Of a stretch of 64,000 nucleotides of DNA, positions 36,413 to 43,741 are shown piece after piece. The DNA comes from JAFGVL01 sp963662245. GTDB taxonomy: Bacteria > Bacteroidota > Bacteroidia > Bacteroidales > Paludibacteraceae. Location of the stretch: contig CAXXVQ010000008.1 in the NCBI GenBank assembly GCA_963662245.2, positions 124,001 through 188,000 of the forward strand, in the 5' to 3' direction. The number at the start of each line of letters is the position of its first letter. The stretch's first letter is position 1. The notes below the pieces were generated by a model. The model was not told the DNA's origin. It did not search any database and saw only the letters and a list, made by a program, of their open reading frames with translations. The translations under genes were made by a program, and so were the position numbers.

Positions 36413-37429
36413 ATGATCAAGTCAAATGCAAAGTATGTGCGTATCCTATCTATTGATGGAGGTGGTGTGCGCGGAATTATTCCCGGACAAGTTTTAGTGC
36501 GTTTGGAACAAAAACTTCAAGCTAAATCAGGAAATCCTGATGCTCGTATTTCAGATTATTTTGACCTTATTGCCGGAACCAGTACCGGTGGAATTCTCAC
36601 TTGTGGTTATCTTTTCCCTGATGAAAAGAATTCTAAAAGACCAAAATATACTGCTGAAACAGTGGTGGATTTGTACCTGAAAAATGGGGCCAAAATCTTC
36701 ACTATACCGTTAGCTTATAAAATCAAAACTCTTGGTGGATTGACAAATGCAAAATATCCGGTAACTAATTTGCAAAATGTGTTGGATACATATTTTGGCG
36801 ATGTACGATTAAGTCAGTTACTAAAGCCTTGTTTGGTAAGCTCGTATGATGTCACACGCCGACAAGCGCATTTCTTTACGCAGCACGATGCCGTAAAAGA
36901 TCCGGGTTGGGATTATCCTGTGAAAAGCGTTTGCCGTGCTACATCAGCGGCACCAACCTACTTTCAATGTTCGGATATTAGTTCGATGACTGGAGTTCAA
37001 TACCCCTTGGTTGATGGAGGCGTGTTTGTGAATAATCCTGCTCTTTGTTCTTACTCTGAAGTTTATCACGAGGATAAAGTGACTACCAAGGATATGGTGA
37101 TTTTCTCGCTCGGAACAGGTTTTGTAAAGAAGCCTTACGAGTACAAAAAAGTGAAAGATTGGGGAATGGTAGAGTGGGTAAAACCTCTTATCGATATTAT
37201 GATGTCCGGAGTGTCGGATGTAGTGGATTATCAGTTGCGCCAAATTTTTTCGGCAATGAATGCTTCAAGCCAATATATCCGTATCAACACTGAACTGAAC
37301 GGAGATGTAAACTCTGATATGGCAGATGGTTCTCCTGCAAATCTTGCGGCCTTAAAACGCCTAGGTACCGAAACCGCTCAACTGAATGATGCGGAGTTAG
37401 ATAGACTTGTGGAATTGTTATTAGCCTAG
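36413..37429 (+). CDS. Patatin-like phospholipase
   Basis: 338 aa, no signal peptide. Oxyanion motif DGGGVRG at residues 15-21, nucleophile S57 in GTSTG, and dyad aspartate D202 in DGG. These define an active patatin serine-aspartate hydrolase acting on membrane lipids from the cytosol. The overall sequence resembles the CapV branch used as effector in CBASS defence, but no CD-NTase, Cap2/Cap3 or other signalling gene lies nearby, so a housekeeping lipase role is equally possible. Convergent with the next gene. Confidence 0.85.
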   Translation: MIKSNAKYVRILSIDGGGVRGIIPGQVLVRLEQKLQAKSGNPDARISDYFDLIAGTSTGGILTCGYLFPDEKNSKRPKYTAETVVDLYLKNGAKIFTIPLAYKIKTLGGLTNAKYPVTNLQNVLDTYFGDVRLSQLLKPCLVSSYDVTRRQAHFFTQHDAVKDPGWDYPVKSVCRATSAAPTYFQCSDISSMTGVQYPLVDGGVFVNNPALCSYSEVYHEDKVTTKDMVIFSLGTGFVKKPYEYKKVKDWGMVEWVKPLIDIMMSGVSDVVDYQLRQIFSAMNASSQYIRINTELNGDVNSDMADGSPANLAALKRLGTETAQLNDAELDRLVELLLA

Positions 37430-37457
37430 CCAAGATGGTGAGTGAGCATAGTGGAGC

Positions 37458-38612
37458 TTAAGTGAAATACAAAAGCAGCCTCAATTTGAGGCTGCTTTTG
37501 TAGTCTGTAGAAAGTTTGTTTTTATCTTTAATAGTTTCTGAAGGATTAAATGCTTCTCCGATTCTGAAATAGACACCCCAGTCGTCTTTTCCTACAGCAG
37601 CATCAAGTCCAATATTGAATTTTGTTGATTTAAAAGCTTGATATCTGTATCCAATACCACCACCAGGGTATAGGTTCCAGTTGAAGTCTTCAGTGTCAGA
37701 ACCATATATAGTAGCAAGTCCGCCAAATGCAACTAGCCCCATGCGTTTGGCAAAATTAAAACGATATTCTCCTTGTATAGCCATTAGACCATCACCTCTG
37801 TATTTCCCTTCAGAATAACCTCTGATGTCATTATTACCAATAGTTACTTGTTGCTCAAAAGCAATATCACCTAAGCCAAACTCAGTGGAAACTCGAGCTG
37901 CAATGACATCAGATCCATCACGCATAGAAAAGTATTTATTGTATTCCGCATTTATTTTTTTTGCTTCAACGGTATTTCCAATCCAACTAGGGAAGTTAGA
38001 CCATTTAAGTTTGATAAATTCTCCATTTGTAGGGTAGTAGGCGTCATTTTTTGTGTCCCATGAAGCATTTACAGCTAAACCATTTGTTTCTGTTTCTGAT
38101 TCAGGCTGAATGTCATTTTCATATTTTGTATTGTATTTTGCATATGAGTATGTCAGACCCCCATATAAGTATTTGTAGATTTTTCTTTGAACGCCAATGC
38201 CAATTACTGTTGCATCTGTTGCATAATCAATAAATCCTGATGAGCCGGGTGTGTACATATAGAATTGAGAGCAAAGAGTACCTGTTCCGGCAAAAAATGT
38301 TATTCTCCATTTGTCTTCAGCGAAATGAAATTTGCTAAAGAATCCGATGAACTTAGAGCCATTGGTTGTGTAAACGGGCATAAGTCCTGATAGTGATTTG
38401 GGAGAAATGGAGTCAGACTTATTGATTCTATACATAGCCATTGGGATAAGTCCAAACATAGATTCTAGATTTCGGTTATAACTTATATATGGCATTACCG
38501 TAAAGTTTAAATCTTTGTCATCAATCTTAATGCTATCAGAATTTTGTTTTTGAGCGATTGCTGATATTGAGCTAATAATTATAAGTAATAATGAAAGAAG
38601 CTGTTTTTTCAT
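37458..38612 (-). CDS. BamA/TamA-family (Omp85-like) outer-membrane protein with unusual C-terminal extension
   Basis: 384 aa with signal peptide (cleavage near SAIAQ). No POTRA domains; the body is a 16-strand-type barrel (NLESMFGLIPMAMYRIN, SLSGLMPVYTTNGSKFIGFFSKFHF, NNDIRGYSEGKYRGDGLMAIQGEYRF, the last matching the conserved Omp85 strand region). The natural end of such barrels is an aromatic residue; WGVYFRIGEAF would fit. Here 29 residues follow (NPSETIKDK to LLLYFT) and the last 14 are translated from a terminator hairpin, suggesting loss of the original stop. The gene starts 38 bp from the IS. Confidence 0.72.
   Translation of the reverse strand: MKKQLLSLLLIIISSISAIAQKQNSDSIKIDDKDLNFTVMPYISYNRNLESMFGLIPMAMYRINKSDSISPKSLSGLMPVYTTNGSKFIGFFSKFHFAEDKWRITFFAGTGTLCSQFYMYTPGSSGFIDYATDATVIGIGVQRKIYKYLYGGLTYSYAKYNTKYENDIQPESETETNGLAVNASWDTKNDAYYPTNGEFIKLKWSNFPSWIGNTVEAKKINAEYNKYFSMRDGSDVIAARVSTEFGLGDIAFEQQVTIGNNDIRGYSEGKYRGDGLMAIQGEYRFNFAKRMGLVAFGGLATIYGSDTEDFNWNLYPGGGIGYRYQAFKSTKFNIGLDAAVGKDDWGVYFRIGEAFNPSETIKDKNKLSTDYKSSLKLRLLLYFT
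37472..37500. terminator. Bidirectional terminator overlapping the 3' end of the BamA-like gene
   Basis: Stem AAAAGCAGCCTCA / TGAGGCTGCTTTT with a 3-nt loop. It serves the patatin gene on the plus strand. On the minus strand it lies inside the last codons of the barrel gene, before its stop at 37458. Confidence 0.85.
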
Positions 38613-38729
38613 GACTTGTTAGAGCTATAAAAGAATAAAAGCAGCTCAAGCAGTCATGGTCGGAAGAAATTCCGACCATTTTTTTGTTTATAAAAATGTG
38701 TTTAATCAATTGAATATCAATGAATTAAC

Positions 38730-38760
38730 TTGCATATTCAATATGTTTTCACTATCTTTG
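38730..38760 (+). promoter_or_regulatory. Transposase promoter
   Basis: TTG at 38730-38732, 20-bp spacer, TATCTTTG at 38753-38760: an exact Bacteroidota consensus. It places the start codon at 38781 rather than the earlier in-frame ATG at 38730. Confidence 0.75.
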
Positions 38761-38780
38761 TGTCTGATAATCAAATAGTT

Positions 38781-40004
38781 ATGTCAGTATTTAAAGATCA
38801 CAAAGTAACCGCATCAGAGATACTTAATGTAATCCCTGAAGCATTATTAAGTCATTTGTCAGAAACCACTAAGGTTGACCATTATTCAAAAGTATTACAT
38901 GGTAAAAAGATGTTTTATCTTTTACTCTATGGGCTTTTAAATAATGAGAGGCTAAGTCAAAGAAGTCTAGAAGACACATTTAACGATTCTGTTTTTAAAC
39001 TTCTGTTCAATCTTGATCAAGAAGATAAAGTTCGACGAAGCTCTATTTCAGAGAGACTCTCAAAGATTGATTCTAATTACTTTAAAGAAATTTATCAATG
39101 CATTTATACTCAGTTCTCAGATTTATATAGCTCAACTGAAAGAGACAAGTATAATCTAATACGAGTTGACAGCTCTATGGTTTACGATTTGTCGGGTAAA
39201 CTCATTGAAGGTTTAAATCATAATTCATGTGGAAAGAAAGCTGTTAAGTACAGTCTTGCTTTTGATGGATTATTTCCTTGTGAAGCGCAAGTGTTTACTG
39301 AACAAAGCCATTGCAGCGAAGATGTTGCATTACCTAAAGTGGTTTTCTCTCATATAAAGCAGCAAGTAGGTCACACCAATTTATATGTGATAGATAGAGG
39401 ACTGCAATCCTCTAGAACCATGAAAGACTTTTCTAAGCAAGAAATAAGCTTTGTGGCCAGATTAAAAGAAAACCGAAAATACGAAGAACTAGAATCATTA
39501 ATTAATGATAATACCTCGTTGGATTTAGGCGAATTAACGCTACTCAAGGACAGTAAAGTGTTTCTGTATACTGGAGTGAAAATTAATAATACAAAAGGTA
39601 ATACTCACTATCGCGAAGAACTCCTTGATCAGCCTTTTCGGCTAATCATAGGGCAAAGAAAAGATGATTCTCAAAAACAATTTTGGTTTATCTCTAATGA
39701 TTTTAAACTAACTCCACAAGAAATTGCAGATGCTTATAGACGAAGATGGGACATTGAAGTTTTTTTCCGTTTTATAAAGCAAGAACTTAGTGTCAGCCAT
39801 TTAGTCTCGTTAAATAAGAATGGAATTGAAGTGATTTTATACATGACCTTAATTGTTGCAATGCTTATTCTTATCTACAAGAAAATAAACAACATAAGTT
39901 ACACTACGGCAAAAAGAAGACTGTCCATGGAAATTAGAAATCTTGGAATGGCAATGATAGTTCAACAATGCGGAGGAGACCCAAACTTAATGTTTAAAAC
40001 ATAA
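38781..40004 (+). CDS. IS4-family DDE transposase
   Basis: 407 aa from MSVFKDHKVTASEIL. DDE residues: first Asp in IRVDSSM, second in VIDRGL, and the IS4 hallmark Y-(2)-R-(3)-E-(6)-K in YRRRWDIEVFFRFIK. A full-length uninterrupted frame. It cuts and pastes the element by recognising the 17-bp ends and could act in trans on the MITE at 34873-35107. Confidence 0.95.
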   Translation: MSVFKDHKVTASEILNVIPEALLSHLSETTKVDHYSKVLHGKKMFYLLLYGLLNNERLSQRSLEDTFNDSVFKLLFNLDQEDKVRRSSISERLSKIDSNYFKEIYQCIYTQFSDLYSSTERDKYNLIRVDSSMVYDLSGKLIEGLNHNSCGKKAVKYSLAFDGLFPCEAQVFTEQSHCSEDVALPKVVFSHIKQQVGHTNLYVIDRGLQSSRTMKDFSKQEISFVARLKENRKYEELESLINDNTSLDLGELTLLKDSKVFLYTGVKINNTKGNTHYREELLDQPFRLIIGQRKDDSQKQFWFISNDFKLTPQEIADAYRRRWDIEVFFRFIKQELSVSHLVSLNKNGIEVILYMTLIVAMLILIYKKINNISYTTAKRRLSMEIRNLGMAMIVQQCGGDPNLMFKT

Positions 40005-40040
40005 AAAAAGTCGGAAGATAAAATCTTCCGACCATGACTG

Positions 40041-40077
40041 CAGCTCAAGGCTGCTTTTATTTTTCTAGTTAAGAATT
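40041..40077 (-). terminator. Remnant of the aqpZ terminator broken by the IS
   Basis: The right half GCTGCTTTT (40050-40058) pairs with AAAAGCAGC at 38637-38645 on the other side of the IS. Before insertion they formed a 9-bp stem with loop TCAAG downstream of aqpZ. The stem is now 1.4 kb apart. Confidence 0.7.
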
Positions 40078-40752
40078 TTATTTGCTTAGATATTTGTAAA
40101 CCATACCGGCTAAAGCTGCTCCTGCAATAGGAACTAAGATAAATAACCATAATTGAGACAAAGCCCAATCTCCAACGAAAATAGCTTGACTAATACTTCT
40201 TGCTGGGTTAACTGAAGTGTTAGTTACAGGGATGCTGATAAGGTGAATCAATGTAAGTGCAAGACCTATAGCTACACCTGCAAAACCTTTAGGAGCTCTT
40301 TCGTCAGTTGCACCAAGTATTACGATTAAGAACATAAATGTCATTACGAACTCAGTTAGTACAGCAGCACATAATGAGTATCCGCCAGGTGAGTGCTCTC
40401 CGTAACCATTAGCTGCAAATCCGCCAATTTCACTACCATTACCAGTAGCTATAAAGTATAATATAGCTGCTGCAAGAATAGCTCCTAGGATTTGTGAAAT
40501 GATGTAAGGGGCAACTTCTTTTGCATTAAATTTTCCACCAGCCCATAGACCGATAGTAACAGCTGGATTTAAATGTGCTCCTGAGATGTGTCCTAAAGAA
40601 TAGGCAATGGTAAGTACAGTTAAACCAAAAGCTAAAGAAACACCAAGAAGACCAATTCCCACTTCAGGGAAGGCTGCTGCAAGTACAGCACTACCACAAC
40701 CACCTAGCACTAACCAGAAAGTTCCTAGAAATTCTGCTACATTTTTTTTCAT
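40078..40752 (-). CDS. aqpZ: Aquaporin (AqpZ-like MIP channel)
   Basis: 224 aa from MKKNVAEFLGTFWLV; the longer in-frame start at 40821 adds 23 residues not found in the family. Six membrane helices and the two pore motifs NPA in HLNPAVTIG and NPARS near the C terminus. Water channel of the inner membrane. A -7 box on the minus strand (TACATTTG, 40843-40836) precedes it. Its terminator is broken by the IS. Confidence 0.93.
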   Translation of the reverse strand: MKKNVAEFLGTFWLVLGGCGSAVLAAAFPEVGIGLLGVSLAFGLTVLTIAYSLGHISGAHLNPAVTIGLWAGGKFNAKEVAPYIISQILGAILAAAILYFIATGNGSEIGGFAANGYGEHSPGGYSLCAAVLTEFVMTFMFLIVILGATDERAPKGFAGVAIGLALTLIHLISIPVTNTSVNPARSISQAIFVGDWALSQLWLFILVPIAGAALAGMVYKYLSK

Positions 40753-41163
40753 TTCTGTCTTTGTTTTAAATATTCCTACTCGTAGGGCTTTTCGGAATCC
40801 GCCGTTATTGTTTGAAATCAATACTAAATTTTTGACAAATGTACTATTTTTTTGTAACAGATGATATTATTTGATATGTCGTTTTTGTGTTTATTATATA
40901 AACAAAGCAGTCTTTGTGTAGCAGCTTTTGTGTTTTTTGCAAGTTAGGAAACTTGCTTTTAGCTTGAACGCAGACAGGGCCAATGCTTAACAGGGGGCAT
41001 TCGATGAGTAAGGCACATCGTACTTGGCCAATTCTGCCAGTGTTATTAAGTTTCTCAAGAATTCCATCGTTCATATTTCTTCAAAGGTAAAGTCTTCTCT
41101 TTTTGAGAAATTTAGATGGAATGTTAAAGAAGTGGTTGAGTTATCAATACGGAGTTTGTAGCG
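40753..41163. other. Intergenic region without a supported gene
   Basis: Holds the aqpZ -7 box at 40836-40843 and an inverted repeat AAGTTAGGAAACTT near 40940. GCAAGTTAGGAAACTTGCTT here resembles GCATTTGGAAACTTGCATT at 45807, so part of it is probably repeat DNA. A 76-codon frame on the minus strand (41074-40844) runs through the promoter and is not credited as a gene. Confidence 0.5.
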
Positions 41164-41640
41164 TTATAAGTATGTGTACTCATTAAACATTGCAGCTTGC
41201 CCAATTCGGTTGTTATTGGCATCATACACATTCCAAAGAATTACATTCTTAATTTCAAATCTTCTTCCTGTTTTTGATACTCTAATTCCGGAATAATTTT
41301 TTGAATATCCTTTTGCTGTAACCTCGGCAATAAACTCCTCTCTTTTTGCTTGCTCGTCAGCTTCTGCCGAATATTTGGAAGACAGCTTGGTTATCTCGTC
41401 CCACGGCATTTCAAAAAGACTGAGCGCCGACTTATTTGCATAGTTAAAAATCGGTTCGCTAGCTGCATTATGAGCTAAAAGGATATAATCTGAATTGAAT
41501 ACTTGTTTTGCTTGTTCTTCTAAGCTCAGGCTGGGGTCAACAATCTCAATATTTGCCAAGTCTTTCAAACTTCTTGTTATCTGATAGATATAATCTTTTA
41601 GGTAGTTGTTTTCGTTGCTTGGGATGTTTGTTTTTTTCAT
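41164..41640 (-). CDS. MEKHLA-domain protein
   Basis: 158 aa. Matches the MEKHLA family (PF08670), a PAS-like fold: ILLAHNAASEPIFNYANKSALSLFEMPWDEITKLSSKYSAE, KGYSKNYSGIRVSKTGRRFEIKN, WNVYDANNNRIGQAAMF. The ligand and partner of bacterial stand-alone members are unknown; PAS-like sensing in the cytosol is inferred. Separated from its upstream neighbour by 346 bp. Confidence 0.85.
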   Translation of the reverse strand: MKKTNIPSNENNYLKDYIYQITRSLKDLANIEIVDPSLSLEEQAKQVFNSDYILLAHNAASEPIFNYANKSALSLFEMPWDEITKLSSKYSAEADEQAKREEFIAEVTAKGYSKNYSGIRVSKTGRRFEIKNVILWNVYDANNNRIGQAAMFNEYTYL

Positions 41641-41721
41641 ATTGCTGTGTTATTTGATTATATAAAAATAGACAGGATTATCTGGATTTACATGTTTGTA
41701 TATACAGGGACTTCCGCCTCA

Positions 41722-41905
41722 GCTAGAAATCGTTAAGAAAATTGAAGCAATGCAGCGTTAAGAAATCATTGCTGTTTGACGATCCCGATTCATCGGGAGA
41801 GGAGTTCAATGATTTTAGCGAAGTGGAGTCAATTTTTAGATTTCTAGGTGCAGCGGTGGCTTTTTTTGCTTACTTTTTTGAGCTATAGCAAAAAAGTAAG
41901 AGCCA
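41722..41905. repeat. Intergenic inverted-repeat element
   Basis: The 346-bp gap 41641-41986 holds CTAGAAATCGTTAAG at 41722, matched in reverse by TTTTTAGATTTCTAG ending near 41850, with CGATCCCGATTCATCGGGAG between, then a strong hairpin GCTTACTTTTTTG / CAAAAAAGTAAGAGC at 41868-41904. The string GACAGGATTATCTGGATTTA at 41671 resembles one at 59562. No gene is visible. Confidence 0.55.
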
Positions 41906-41986
41906 GTCTGGCTTGAAGATATTTAAATGCGTTTGCCTTTACTTGCTTATCCTCTTAATTCTCCTAAAATATCTTTTGAACAGTGT

Positions 41987-42829
41987 TTAAAGCAACTTTA
42001 TTGCTTCCTTTACCGTCATTTTTTCTTTTATGTTTTTGGATTTTGCAAGTTCATTACATACCGAGATAATGCCATTATCCAAAATGTCTTGCCCATTAAA
42101 GATTTCAGCACTCATACAGTCAACCGTACAGGCAAGGATGCCGGCTTCACTAAGCGAATCCAGGCTTTTAGTTCCTGCATTATTTTTACCGATACCTGCA
42201 TCATTAAAAAATACAGCTTTCACGCCATGTTTCTCTGCATAATGTCCGGCACTTACACCGCCATGAGAGCCGCACACCACAATGTCTCCTGCATTTCTTT
42301 CGCTTAAGAAAGTGATACTATCAGTCACAGTGACTTTGATTCCATCAATTTCAGTCTGAACTTGTTGCTTTAGGTTCACCTTGCTAGAGCTTTCTTGGTT
42401 TTCCTTGTTGGCAGTTACGACATTTTCATGCGTTGAAGAAGTAGAGCTAAAGCTATCTTTTATTTTAGCAACAGCCTCTTTTACAGAATCACCGATTTTT
42501 ATTCCGGCAGCTTCTGCTAGCTCATTTAAGTGACTTATAAGTCCGCACTCCCAAGTATCTTGTGAAACACCTATTTCAGCACTGAAGTGGTCAACCGCAC
42601 AGGCTAAAACTCCTTCAGCTTGGTAATGAGCCAAACCCTTTGTTCCGGCATTATTTTTACCTATACCGGCACTGTTTAGAAAAGCAGCTTTTACATGACA
42701 GTTTTTTACCTGACGAGCAAGATTTCTGCTGCCACCGCAATGAGATCCGCAAACAAGAATCGGACTTGTGTTTTTGGTCGTTAAATCGCCTAAACTGTCT
42801 AGTAGTACTATGCCTTCGGGTAATTTCAT
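41987..42829 (-). CDS. Tandem-duplicated protein of unknown function (GSHxG / AGIGKNNAGTK)
   Basis: 280 aa, cytosolic (no leader). Two homologous domains, residues about 5-125 and 164-280, joined by a Ser/Asn/Gln-rich linker. Each has VCGSHxG (G28, G187), N-(S/D)-AGIGKNNAGTK (52-64 and 209-221, eleven residues identical between copies), and AC-x-VD-xx-SAEI (76-85 and 233-242), followed by a C-terminal helical segment ending KEA(V/I). I recall single-domain relatives in Proteobacteria with GSHGG and NDAGxGKD patterns, all uncharacterised. The fully conserved His, Lys, Cys and Asp suggest a catalytic or ligand site. No function assigned. Confidence 0.7.
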   Translation of the reverse strand: MKLPEGIVLLDSLGDLTTKNTSPILVCGSHCGGSRNLARQVKNCHVKAAFLNSAGIGKNNAGTKGLAHYQAEGVLACAVDHFSAEIGVSQDTWECGLISHLNELAEAAGIKIGDSVKEAVAKIKDSFSSTSSTHENVVTANKENQESSSKVNLKQQVQTEIDGIKVTVTDSITFLSERNAGDIVVCGSHGGVSAGHYAEKHGVKAVFFNDAGIGKNNAGTKSLDSLSEAGILACTVDCMSAEIFNGQDILDNGIISVCNELAKSKNIKEKMTVKEAIKLL

Positions 42830-42887
42830 AGAATTTTTCAGTGCGCTTATTATCTGATTTATATAAAAACAGTTCTCTTTATTTTTT

Positions 42888-43072
42888 GTCTTGACACAAA
42901 AAACGAAGCAAAAAAAGTCAAGACTCCGTTCGCTTCGCTCGAAAAATTGGCGCTCGTGTGGCGAAATCGTCCAAACTCGCTCCTTCGTCGCTCAAACAAG
43001 GACGATATTATTCGCCACTCTCACTGATTTTCGGCTCACCGACCGAGGTCGACGCTTAGGTGAGCCTTTGAT
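42888..43072. repeat. Palindromic intergenic element
   Basis: Within the 297-bp gap before iorB: GTCTTGAC (42888-42895) pairs with GTCAAGAC (42917-42924); GGCGAAATCGTCC with GGACGATATTATTCGCC; GGCTCACC with GGTGAGCC near 43033-43066. It is more GC-rich than its surroundings. Similar A-run hairpins sit at 41868. No coding sequence. Confidence 0.55.
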
Positions 43073-43126
43073 AATTAGGAGTTGAGAGTTTGTGTGTTAT
43101 TTTGTTATATGCTTAAATCTCTAAAA

Positions 43127-43738
43127 TCAAACGGCTGCGAGTTGTTCGCGCGCAATCTGAATTCCTTTTTCGTAAGCTTTTAAGTTTCCTTCTATGAATT
43201 TAGCTGGAACGCTTTCTTTCACAATTTGAATCATTTCATCATGCGAGTAGCCTCTAAATTCTGCATAAAAGGCAAGCATAACAATATTCATCATTTTGCT
43301 GATATCAAATTCCGAACTTTTGTTCTCTTCCGGATCAACAATAAAGGTTTTATTGCCCGATTTTTTGATTAGCTCGGTTTTAGATTCCGGCATGTCTTTT
43401 TCCAGTCTGGTATTTACGCTCGAAGTGCTTAATTCAAAGGTGCTTGAGAAGATTACGCCATCCTCTTTCATGCAATGCAAATAGCGTAGTGTTTCCGTTT
43501 GCTCAAAAGACAAAAGGAAATCCACATCACCGGCTTTGATAAATGGAGATAAAACCGGATTTTTTGAATAACGGAAATGGCTTTCTACACCACCACCTCT
43601 TTGTCCTAAACCAATTACATCAGATGTTTTCAGCTCATACCCAAGCTTCATGTAGTATTTGCCTAATAGGTTGCTGAATAGAAGAATTCCTTGACCTCCT
43701 ACACCTGCTATGATAATGTTTTTTCCTGTATCTTGCAT
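43127..43738 (-). CDS. iorB: Indolepyruvate:ferredoxin oxidoreductase, beta subunit
   Basis: 203 aa. Gamma-type POR domain: NIIIAGVGGQGILLFSNLLGKYYMKLGYELKTSDVIGLGQRGGGVESHFRYS at the N terminus. Works with IorA to convert aryl pyruvates such as indolepyruvate to aryl-acetyl-CoA with reduction of ferredoxin, in aromatic amino acid fermentation or the reverse reaction. Starts 3 bp after iorA. Confidence 0.92.
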   Translation of the reverse strand: MQDTGKNIIIAGVGGQGILLFSNLLGKYYMKLGYELKTSDVIGLGQRGGGVESHFRYSKNPVLSPFIKAGDVDFLLSFEQTETLRYLHCMKEDGVIFSSTFELSTSSVNTRLEKDMPESKTELIKKSGNKTFIVDPEENKSSEFDISKMMNIVMLAFYAEFRGYSHDEMIQIVKESVPAKFIEGNLKAYEKGIQIAREQLAAV

Positions 43739-43741
43739 TTT

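Larger units (their letters stand above)
38651..40040. mobile_element. IS4-family insertion sequence, 1390 bp
   Basis: 17-bp perfect terminal inverted repeats CAGTCATGGTCGGAAGA (38651-38667) and complement (40024-40040), flanked by 9-bp target duplications CAGCTCAAG (38642-38650 and 40041-40049). One transposase gene on the plus strand. Each end folds into a subterminal hairpin (GGTCGGAA ... TTCCGACC on the left; GTCGGAAGAT ... ATCTTCCGAC on the right). Intact ends, duplication and reading frame suggest a recent, potentially active insertion. Confidence 0.93.

Noticed and set aside
36413..37429. CBASS defence locus built around the patatin gene (CapV-like effector)
   Set aside because: No CD-NTase, Cap2/Cap3, or other nucleotide-signalling gene within several kilobases; neighbours are outer-membrane proteins and an IS. 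Only the lipase can be supported.
40844..41074. Minus-strand frame of 76 codons upstream of aqpZ
   Set aside because: Overlaps the predicted aqpZ promoter region and repeat-like sequence; Cys-rich, no motif, no plausible start signal.
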